64,000 bases of DNA from Chloroflexota bacterium (GTDB taxonomy: Bacteria > Chloroflexota > UBA11872), in the NCBI GenBank assembly GCA_022821905.1, contig JAJECS010000022.1, positions 57,235-121,234 of the forward strand. Reading direction: 5' to 3'. This document shows, piece after piece, positions 44,517-52,300 of the stretch (position 1 is the first letter of the stretch; the number at the start of each line of letters is the position of its first letter). A program made the position numbers and the translations under genes. The notes below the pieces were generated by a model that was given only the letters and a program-made list of their open reading frames with translations, was not told the origin of the DNA and ran no database searches.

Positions 44517-44921
44517 CTAGAGCCTCTCCTCGTAGAGGTCCTCGCGCCTGAGACTCAGGCCCTGCGGCCACACCGCGGTGGGATGGACGGGCCACGCCTC
44601 TTCGAGGGGGAGTCTGGCTACGGGCCTGTGGCGCTTTCGTCGGAAGAGCAGCTCCTCGGCGTCCATATCCACTTCGGCCGTCTCCCAGCCGGCGACGCTC
44701 CAGGCCAGCGCCTGACTGTGGCCGGCGCCGCGGCGCTGATTGGCCCACCACGGCCGGTGGAGGCGCGCCGATGCGGGCAACTCGAAGCCGATGATCGCCT
44801 CGATCTCGCCAAAGGACGTCCGCCACTCCCGGGCCTGCAGCCCACGCAGATGCCGATACAGCCGCTGGTATTTGCCACGGATCGCCATCGCCCGAAATCT
44901 CTGGTCGCGGTCGATTGCCAT
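44517..44921 (-). CDS. DUF7662-like protein, candidate antitoxin partner of the PIN toxin
   Basis: This 134-residue protein has the core KYQRLYRHLRGLQAREWRTS, then FGEIEAIIGFELPASARLHR and PWWANQRR...HSQALAWSVAGW. That matches a DUF7662-type domain with WW and AGW motifs found in many short bacterial proteins. It precedes a PIN toxin gene by 7 bp behind a strong promoter, the layout of a toxin-antitoxin pair. The antitoxin role is inferred from position; no DNA-binding motif is obvious. Confidence 0.7.
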   Translation of the reverse strand: MAIDRDQRFRAMAIRGKYQRLYRHLRGLQAREWRTSFGEIEAIIGFELPASARLHRPWWANQRRGAGHSQALAWSVAGWETAEVDMDAEELLFRRKRHRPVARLPLEEAWPVHPTAVWPQGLSLRREDLYEERL

Positions 44922-44962
44922 GTTGCGCCTGCCGTCTGGGGGAGGTGCCGGGCGGAAGACGG

Positions 44963-44991
44963 ATTATACTATTTTAGGTAGTTAGTGACAA
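44963..44991 (-). promoter_or_regulatory. Near-consensus sigma-70 promoter for the DUF7662-PIN pair
   Basis: On the minus strand TTGTCA (44991-44986) and TATAAT (44968-44963) are separated by exactly 17 bp of AT-rich sequence. Transcription should start at about 44956, some 35 bp before the ATG at 44921. It is the clearest housekeeping promoter in the window. Confidence 0.8.
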
Positions 44992-45035
44992 AGGCACGAG
45001 CAACGCGACATTGCGCTCGCGGGCCACTTGAGGTC

Positions 45036-45061
45036 CGTCATTCCCGCGAAGGCGGGAATCT
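45036..45061. repeat. Dispersed repeat, GTCATTCCCGCGAAGGCGGGAAT type
   Basis: A clean copy of the stem-loop repeat at 42411, lying upstream of the DUF7662 promoter. Confidence 0.8.
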
Positions 45062-45088
45062 AGCGGACGCTCAACTGTTAGCCCATGC

Positions 45089-45116
45089 GTAGGGGCGACG
45101 CATGCGTCGCCCCTAC
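45089..45116. repeat. 28-bp perfect palindrome
   Basis: GTAGGGGCGACGCA is followed immediately by its exact reverse complement with no loop. It could be a dispersed repeat, a dimeric protein site or a terminator; a CCCTTTGTT tract follows on the plus strand. Confidence 0.75.
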
Positions 45117-45426
45117 CCTTTGTTCAACGGTCTCCGAAGTTGGGAGTCCAACCCCGCAAGTCAACCGACGAATTGATGGGGGCCGCCCGTGCTGGGTCAC
45201 CATGCGGCGCTCCGATGTCAAAGTCGCCCACCGCCGATGTCGCAATCGTGGGCCGCGCCGATTTCGGCCAGGCCGGTCCGCCGCTAGCTGCTCCGCAGGC
45301 GCTTCCCCATGCTGATGCGCGGCTCGGTCTCGTGTCCGGGGCGCTCAAGCCAACTGAGCTAAGCGCGAATCGCGCAATCCGCCCGGCGGCGCATACTTGG
45401 GGCGCGCGCGATCGAGAGTCCTCCCC

Positions 45427-45486
45427 ATGACCACGCCTGATCCGACGCTGGAGTCAGCGGCCGGCGTGCGCCGAACGAACGGCTGA
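45427..45486 (+). CDS. Possible 19-codon upstream ORF
   Basis: ATG 45427 opens a short frame (MTTPDPTLESAAGVRRTNG) that ends 13 bp before the permease TTG start, in a different frame. It sits at the same distance from the GGCGCATACTTGGGGC element as the real start of the gene at 61611. It could be a translated leader or a relic start; evidence is weak. Confidence 0.2.
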   Translation: MTTPDPTLESAAGVRRTNG

Positions 45487-45499
45487 GGCGAGGGCTCCT

Positions 45500-47227
45500 T
45501 TGGCATCCGGCACCGCCGACGAACGAATCCGGTACGAGCCCGACGAGCGGTGTCCGCCGTTGGTGGCGATTGGCGTCGGGATTCAGGGTGTGTTGATCGC
45601 GCTGGGTCCGCTCGTGGTGACCGCCGCCATCAGCGGCGTGGCGGCCGGCCAGGACGAGCGCCAGCTGACCTGGACCCTGGTGGCGGCCCTGATCGTCAGC
45701 GGAATCGTCACCGTCCTCCAGGCAGCCCGGATCGGGCGCGTGGGCCTGGGTCACCTGGTCATCATGGGGATCACGCCCAACTTCATCGCGGTGTCGGTGT
45801 TGGCGCTCGTAGAGGGCGGACCGTCCACGCTGGCGAGCCTGATCGTGATTTCGTCGGTGCTCTACTTCGCGGTGGCGGCCTGGCTCCCGCAGTTGCGACG
45901 CGTAATTACGCCCGCCGTGTCCGGCACGGTGCTGATGCTCATTGCGGTGACCCTGCTCCCGGTCGCCTGGGATCGGCTGCGGGAAGTTCCAGACAGCGCC
46001 GAAGTCATCACGGGACCGCTCGTCGCTGCCGTCACGGTATTCGCCACCACGATCCTGGCCCTGCGCGCGCCTCGGAAATGGCGGATCTGGTCGCCGTTGG
46101 CGGGAATCGCGGCTGGTTGCGTCGCCGCGGTGCTGGCGGGCCTCTATGACTTCGGGCGCGTGATCGACGCCCACTGGTTCGGGCTTCCCGAGGGCGGGTT
46201 TCCTGGACTGGACCTCACGCCGACGGCAGGGTTCTGGGCGCTGTTGCCGATGTTCCTGGTCGTGACCGTCGTCCAAGCGATCAAGGCCGTGGGCGACGGG
46301 GTGGTCGTGCAACAGGTCGCCTGGCGACGGCCGCGGGCGACCGACTTCCGCCTGATTCAGGGGACGGTTTACGCCTCGGCGTTGGGCATGCTCATGTCGG
46401 GCCTGGCCGGCACGCCGCCCGCGACCGCGTTCTCGGCGTCGACGGTCTCACTGATCAATTTCACCGGGGTCGCGGCGCGCCGCGTCGCCTATGCCATGGG
46501 AATCATCCTCGTGGGACTGGCCGTCTTGCCCAAGCTGACGGGCCTGATGCTCACCATTCCCAACCCGGTGATGGGTGCGTTCCTGTTGACGGCCATTGGC
46601 ATGCTCTTTGTCGAAGGCGTGCGCACGGTCGCGCGCGGGGGGCTGGACGCGCCGACGACCCTGGTGGTGAGCCTGGCGTTTGCGCTGGGCGTGGGCTTCG
46701 AGCAGCACAACGTATTCGAAGGCGTGGTGCCCAGCCCGTGGAGCTCGCTGCTCGGCAACGGGATCACCGTCGGCGCCGCCACCGCGATTGGACTCACCCT
46801 TTTCCTCGACGTGACGAAGCCCAGACGCCGCCGCTTCGAGGGTCGACTGGACATGGCCGATCTGCCGCGACTCGACGCCTATCTGCAGGAGATCGCCGCG
46901 GCCATGCGGTGGAACGCCGCATCGAGCGAGCGGCTACGTTCCGCCGGCGAGGAGGCGCTTTCGAGCTTGCTGCAGCCGGCCGAGGACAAGCCGCCGCGCC
47001 TGGTCGTCACGGCAAGTCCCGAGGGTGGGGCCGTCGATCTCGAGTTCGTGGCCGCCGTTGACGAGGAAAACCTGGCCGATCGCCTGGCCTATCTCTCCGA
47101 TCACGAAGAATCACCGGCTGAGTGGGATGTCTCGTTTCGCCTGCTCCGGCACTTCGCGTCCTCGGTCCGGCACCAGAAGTACCACGGCATCGACATCGTG
47201 ACCGTGCGGGTCGACGGATCTCCCTGA
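45500..47227 (+). CDS. NCS2-type nucleobase permease fused to a C-terminal ATPase-like domain
   Basis: This 575-residue protein has an N-terminal xanthine/uracil permease (NCS2) region of about 12-14 helices (about 25-445) with QGVLIALGPLVV, VVQAIKAVGDGVVVQQV and the AGTPPATAFSASTVSLIN segment. Residues about 455-575 form an extra soluble domain (MADLPRLDAYLQEIAAAM...RLRSAGEEALSSLL) ending in VTVRVDGS. The helix with E-E-A-L-S-S recalls the N-box helix of HATPase_c (GHKL) proteins, but the canonical Asn is absent. Start TTG 45500 is inferred from the natural-looking N-terminus. The transported base is unknown. Confidence 0.8.
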   Translation: MASGTADERIRYEPDERCPPLVAIGVGIQGVLIALGPLVVTAAISGVAAGQDERQLTWTLVAALIVSGIVTVLQAARIGRVGLGHLVIMGITPNFIAVSVLALVEGGPSTLASLIVISSVLYFAVAAWLPQLRRVITPAVSGTVLMLIAVTLLPVAWDRLREVPDSAEVITGPLVAAVTVFATTILALRAPRKWRIWSPLAGIAAGCVAAVLAGLYDFGRVIDAHWFGLPEGGFPGLDLTPTAGFWALLPMFLVVTVVQAIKAVGDGVVVQQVAWRRPRATDFRLIQGTVYASALGMLMSGLAGTPPATAFSASTVSLINFTGVAARRVAYAMGIILVGLAVLPKLTGLMLTIPNPVMGAFLLTAIGMLFVEGVRTVARGGLDAPTTLVVSLAFALGVGFEQHNVFEGVVPSPWSSLLGNGITVGAATAIGLTLFLDVTKPRRRRFEGRLDMADLPRLDAYLQEIAAAMRWNAASSERLRSAGEEALSSLLQPAEDKPPRLVVTASPEGGAVDLEFVAAVDEENLADRLAYLSDHEESPAEWDVSFRLLRHFASSVRHQKYHGIDIVTVRVDGSP

Positions 47228-47255
47228 CACTGGCCGGCGCGGTCGGCGCCGGCCG

Positions 47256-48161
47256 TCAGCCGTCAATTCCCGACAGAAAGCCACGCACCACCTCGGCGCA
47301 GGCTTGCGGTTGTTCCAGCAGCAGGAAGTGCGTCGTCTCGGGCAGGAAGTCGTAGTCGACCGTGAGCACGTGGCTGAGATCGAAGGTCGGCAGATAGGAG
47401 TAGGGCAAGGTTGGGTCGGCGCCAACCACCTTGACGGGGCACTGGATCGCTTCGAAGTCCACCAGCACGGCAAACGCGCTGGCGTAGTCGATGATCTGCG
47501 CCTCGTATTCCCGCGGGCAGCGCAGCTCGAACCCCTCGCCGTCGGCGGACTTCCGCAACGTGGCGCGCGCCACCAGATCGAACACGCCGGGGACGCTGCG
47601 GTAGTAGGTCGGAATGAAGCTCAGTAGATCCGCAAGCTGATCCGTGCTTTGAAACCGCTCGGTGCGGCGGCGGGCCGCGGCGGCCGTGCGCATGGCCGCG
47701 GCGTCGAAGTCCTCATAGCTTCGGCCAGGCTTGCAGAGCGGCGGGTCAAAGAGCACCAGCGCGTCGAATTCGCCGCCCCTGGTCGGCGACAGCAGGGTTG
47801 TCAATGACGAAACCGAGTGAAAGACGCCGACCGTTGGCTTGCTTCCAAAGTGGCGATCAATCGCTTGCATGATCCGGTCGTGGTCGAGAACCAGCGTCGG
47901 CAGGTTGTGGTCGGCAAGCGCGGTGACGGTGTTCCAGCCGTGATTTCGGAGGTCGTAGACGATTAGGTCGAAATCATCGGCCAGGAGCGACCAGAACGGA
48001 TAGTAGAGGTCGATGGCCAGGCCGTTGCCGTGGCTCAGGACCAGACGCGGGCCTGCCGGATTCCCATGACGACGCAGCGTGACTACGGTGTCGTCGTCCA
48101 CGCGCACTTCGAGAATGGAAAGCGGCTCAGGCAACTCCCACACGGTGTCTTCGGTCGTCAC
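47256..48161 (-). CDS. Alpha/beta hydrolase of the PKS locus
   Basis: This 301-residue alpha/beta-hydrolase-fold protein has the oxyanion region LVLSHGNGLAIDLYYP and the nucleophile elbow GVFHSVSS (S116). Candidate acid residues occur near ADPTLPYS, and the catalytic His is in ETTHFLLLEQP near the C-terminus. It overlaps the phosphopantetheinyl transferase gene by 4 bp and is the last gene of the PKS-ACP-PPTase-hydrolase series. The PKS has no thioesterase domain, so this protein is the best candidate for product release; that role is inferred. Confidence 0.82.
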   Translation of the reverse strand: MTTEDTVWELPEPLSILEVRVDDDTVVTLRRHGNPAGPRLVLSHGNGLAIDLYYPFWSLLADDFDLIVYDLRNHGWNTVTALADHNLPTLVLDHDRIMQAIDRHFGSKPTVGVFHSVSSLTTLLSPTRGGEFDALVLFDPPLCKPGRSYEDFDAAAMRTAAAARRRTERFQSTDQLADLLSFIPTYYRSVPGVFDLVARATLRKSADGEGFELRCPREYEAQIIDYASAFAVLVDFEAIQCPVKVVGADPTLPYSYLPTFDLSHVLTVDYDFLPETTHFLLLEQPQACAEVVRGFLSGIDG

Positions 48162-48919
48162 GGGTTTGCCGGCGTTCGCGGCGCCTTGCCGTTGCCGCGG
48201 CTTGGGCCGGACGCCTCGCAGACTTCATGGGCGACGGCGGCGGCGAATTGCTCGTTGCTCAGATCATCCAGCCGCCACCGGACGCCCGGAATCGCAGGCG
48301 ATTGCAACGTGGACCGGGTGGTGCCGCCGAGCATGGCCGACGGGATTTGCAGGCGGGACGGATCCAGGGCCATGCCCTTCCCATGGGCCTTGATCAGCGC
48401 TTCCTTCATGGTCCAGAGCTTGAAGAACAGGCGGGTCCGCGCATCACCGCGCGTGCGGGCGAGGAGCGCTTGCTCCTGCTCGCCAAGCACGGTCTCCACT
48501 AGGAGGTCGAGATTGCGGTGGGCGACGCGCTCCTCGATATCCACCCCCAGGCGGCCGGCCGGCGCGAAGGCGATCAACCCATGGCGGCCGCTGTGGCTCA
48601 CGTTGAAGCTGTCGGGTACCGGCATCCCGTCGACGGTGGCAAACGGCTTGCCGTGCCGGGCTGTCTCGAACGCCAACTGCCCATTCCCGCACTCGTGCCG
48701 GCGACAGAGCATGGCGCGAAGGGCCGCGCGGCACAAGCCGAACCGACGCCGGGGACCGGCGAATTGGAAGCGTCGCCAACGGGACCGCTCGGGCTCATCC
48801 AGCCAGGCCAGCGCCACGGCCTCTCGGGCCGCATCCGGCTTCAGATCGACGTGGATGACCGTGGCTGCGCCAACCAGCTTGAACGGGCGCCACCAGTCCT
48901 CGACAGGCGAGGCATCCAT
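48158..48919 (-). CDS. Sfp-type 4'-phosphopantetheinyl transferase
   Basis: This 253-residue enzyme transfers phosphopantetheine from CoA to carrier proteins. The metal and CoA motifs are LGVDIEERVAHRN and FFKLWTMKEALIKAHGKGM, matching the Sfp pattern G-[IV]-D-[IV]-E...[FW]-x-x-K-E-[AS]-x-x-K. The length and two-domain layout are of the Sfp class used by secondary-metabolite synthases. Its position 67 bp after the ACP gene implies that it activates ACP domains of the adjacent PKS and the discrete ACP. Confidence 0.93.
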   Translation of the reverse strand: MDASPVEDWWRPFKLVGAATVIHVDLKPDAAREAVALAWLDEPERSRWRRFQFAGPRRRFGLCRAALRAMLCRRHECGNGQLAFETARHGKPFATVDGMPVPDSFNVSHSGRHGLIAFAPAGRLGVDIEERVAHRNLDLLVETVLGEQEQALLARTRGDARTRLFFKLWTMKEALIKAHGKGMALDPSRLQIPSAMLGGTTRSTLQSPAIPGVRWRLDDLSNEQFAAAVAHEVCEASGPSRGNGKAPRTPANP

Positions 48920-48986
48920 CCTCTAGGCGGGCGTTTCGCGGCGGCTCCCCATGGACAACAGTATGGCCCCCAGCGGGAGCGTGACC

Positions 48987-49232
48987 TTAGGCGGCTTGCG
49001 CGTCGATGTGCGCGGCCAGGTCCTTCAGGGTGCTGAAGCCCGCGCAGTCGTCGGGCGTGAGCGGGACATCGAACTCGGCGACGATGACTTTGGCAAACGC
49101 GACGAATTCCATCGAAGAGACGCCCACTTCGGTGAGGCTGACGCCCAAATCGGCCGGAACGGCCACTGCCTGACCGTCGACCTCGAGATTCTCTGCAACG
49201 AGCTGTCGGACGCGTTCTGCGGTGCTAGCCAT
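48987..49232 (-). CDS. Discrete acyl carrier protein
   Basis: This 81-residue carrier protein starts MASTAERVRQLVAENLEVDG. The phosphopantetheine Ser is S40 in TEVGVSSMEFVAF, so the residue before it is Ser instead of the common Asp. It lies 155 bp after the PKS stop and before the PPTase. The PKS ends after its second KS-AT and has no ACP for that module, so this protein probably supplies it in trans. An independent role in offloading is also possible. Confidence 0.88.
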   Translation of the reverse strand: MASTAERVRQLVAENLEVDGQAVAVPADLGVSLTEVGVSSMEFVAFAKVIVAEFDVPLTPDDCAGFSTLKDLAAHIDAQAA

Positions 49233-49387
49233 ACGAGGAGTCCTGTCCTGGAGAAACCACCTAGGCAATGAGGCTGCCAGTGTAATGAGCGAGCGGAAGG
49301 CGATCAATTTGGTGGGCCGTCAAGCCAAGGCAGCCGCACCGGTCGCTCCGTGCCAGCGAGCGGCGTGCGTTGAGGCTGACCCGATGT

Positions 49388-52300
49388 CTAGGCCCAGTGA
49401 TGCCGGCGCTGGAAGGGATAGCTCGGCAAGGGGACCCGGCGCCGAGCTTCGCCCGCGAATAGCCCTGGAAAGTCGATCTCGAGACCGGCTGCATAGGCGG
49501 CGGCGACCGCCCCCACGACGCTGCGTTCGGATTCCGAGGTCGAGCCGTCACCGTCCGGCTGCCGCATGCTGCTGATCACGGTCGGCGCTGGGGCTGCGTC
49601 GGTATCGGACGCCGCACCGGGCCAGACCGGGACGACTTGCGGTCCCAGCACCGCGTCGGGGCCGATCTCAATGACCACGTCCACGCCAAGAGCCGCCAGC
49701 GTCTCGACGCAGCGGCCGAAGGCCACCGGCTCGCGCGCCTGGCGATGCCAGTAGGACGCATCGAGCGTGTCGTCGGACCCGACGGCCTGTCCCGTCACAC
49801 CGCTGACCAGGGTTGACGACGGGGACGCCACCGCAATGTCGCTGAGCGCCACCTCGAGACTGCCTTCGAGAGTCAACCCGGGTCCCGGCAAGGCCGACAT
49901 GAGCGCGCCGCGCGCCAGGGCGAAGCGCATCCCGTCGTCCAAGCTGAACACCCCCGCCGCATGGGCGGCGGCAATCTCGCCCAAGCCGTGCCCCACCACC
50001 GCGGCGGGCCGAATGCCCAGGCTCTCCCAGAGGGCCGTCAGCGCGCACTCCAGCGCGTAGATCGCCGGCTGCGCCCAGGCGGTGTCTTTCAAGTCGCTGG
50101 TGGAATCGCCCCGGCCAAACATCACGTCCAGCAGCGACGACCCGCGCTCGACTTGCACCACCGCCTCGCAGCGGTCCAGCACGGCTCGCACCACCGGCTC
50201 GGTGTCATAGAGCGTTCGGCCCATGCCGGTCCACAGGCCGCCCTGGCCGGTGTAGGCAAACGCCACGCGCCGCGACGTCTCCGGCTGCCGCTCGACCGGC
50301 GATTGGGCGATGATCCGCAATCGCTCGCCCAGCGATGCCGCGTCGTGGAACACCACGCCGGCGCGGTAGTCGAAGTGACTCCGCCCGACGCTCGCCGTCC
50401 ACGCCATGTCCGCGAGGTCGGAGCCTCCGACGGAACCGTTGCTCGCGGCCGGCTCGCCGAGCCATGACACGTAGCGTTCGGCCAGCTCTCGCAGCGCCTG
50501 GTCGGACCTGGCGGATAGGGGCAGCAACCGTGTCGGGCGTTGGGCGAGTCCGTCTGTCGTCACTGCCAGGTCGGACGGCGTCGCCGGCAGGGATACGGGT
50601 ACCGAGCGCGCGGACCCGGCCGGAACGCGGACGTCGCCGGACTCGACGGAGGGACTGTGCGGCGAGTCATAGCCCTCAACGACCACGTTCGCGTTTGCAC
50701 CCGACATCCCGAATGAACTGACCGCGGCCAGCGGCGGCCTGTCGGAGACCGGCGGCCAGGGCGTGTCGCCTGACGCGACGCGAACCGGCAGCCGGTCCCA
50801 GTCAATCTCCGGACTCGGAGTCTCGAAGTACAGCTGCCGGGGGATCATTCGCTGGTGCATTGCCAGGACGGTCTTAATCAGGCTGGCCATTCCCGCCGCC
50901 CGTTCCGAATGGCCAATGTTTGGCTTGACCGAGCCCAGCACCAAGGGACGGTCGGGGTCGCGGCCCTGCCCGTAGACCGTCGCCGCCGCACGGACCTCGA
51001 TCGGGTCGCCCAGGGCGGAAGCGCCGCCGTGCGCTTCCAGGTAATCCACGTCGGACGGCGCCGCGCCCGCCCGTGCAAGCGCGTCCCGCAGCACTCGCTC
51101 CTGGGCTGGTCCATTTGGCACCGTCAGGCCCGCGCTCGCCCCGTTTTGGTTGATCGCCGAACCGCGAATCACGCCCCAGATCCGGTCGCCGGCGGCTTCG
51201 GCGTCCCGCAGCCGCTTCAGCACGACAATGCCGCAGCCGTCGCTGCGCACGAAGCCGTCGGCTGCTGCGTCGAACGAGCGCGTGCGTCCGCTGGGCGACA
51301 ACATGCCCACGTCGTTGAGGAATCGGGTGACCCCGCGGGACAGGGGAATGTTCGCGCCGCCGACCACCGCCATGTCGACCTCGCCCTGCTGGAGGCCCGC
51401 CATTGCCTGGTGCACCGCGACCAGCGATGAGGCGCAGACGGCGTCCATCGGAATCGCCGGCCCTTCCAGTCCGAACGCAAAGGCCAAACGTCCGGCAGTC
51501 ATGCTGGCCGACGTGCCGACAAAGGTGTCGTCAAAGTTGCTGGCCGCGATCACTTCCCGGTATTCACTGCCGCCCAGCCCGATATAAACCCCCGTGCGGC
51601 TGCCGCGCAGTTTGCCCGGATCGATCCCCGCGTCCTCGAGCGCGTGCCAGGTTGTCTCCAGCAGCACGCGCTGGTGCGGATCCATGACGCGCGCCTCGAT
51701 GGGCGCAATGCGGAAAAATCGCGAGTCGAATCGCTCGATGCCCTCGATGAATGCCCCGCGCCGAAACACGGGATCCTCAGCTGCGGGATCGCCGAAGAAT
51801 CCGGTCCAGGAACCGGCCTCGTCGCGTCCCTCCGCGACCGCATCCACGCCCGCTTTCAGCATCCGCCACAACTCGAGCGGGTCTTCGGCGCCGGGGAAGC
51901 GGCACCCCATACCGATGATGGCGATCCCATCGTCCGCATGCTCAACATCTGGACTCGGCTCGGGCGCCTCCGGCTCCGGCAGCGCCGGCGCCCCGGCAAC
52001 TTCGCCGAGCTCCCCGGTCAGATGGCCGGCGAGGCTGGCAATGTCGGGATAGTCGAACACCATGGTGTTGGACGCGGTGTACTCCCCGTCGAAGGCGCGG
52101 TTGAGGCGGTTCCTCAGTTCCACCGCCATCAGCGAGTCCATTCCCAGATCGAAGAACCCCACGGCGGCCGCCGGCGCCTCCGACAGCCGCAGGACCGCCT
52201 GCACTTCCTGCTGGAGGAAGGACGCCAGCACTTGCTCGTGCTCGGTTGCCGGCGCGCTCCGCAGTTGCGTGAGGATGTCGTCAGCCGCGGTCGCGTCATC

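Larger units (their letters stand above)
44992..45499. other. Repeat-rich intergenic region
   Basis: About 500 bp between the antitoxin-like gene and the permease gene. It holds one GTCATTCCCGCG repeat, a 28-bp perfect palindrome, and at 45388-45403 the 16-mer GGCGCATACTTGGGGC, which recurs at 61571. No convincing gene is present, apart from a 19-codon frame at 45427-45486. Confidence 0.5.

Noticed and set aside
49233..49387. Hidden continuation of PKS module 2 (DH or ACP) after the stop
   Set aside because: I saw no DH, KR or ACP motifs in the 155-bp gap in the frames examined; the discrete ACP has its own start.
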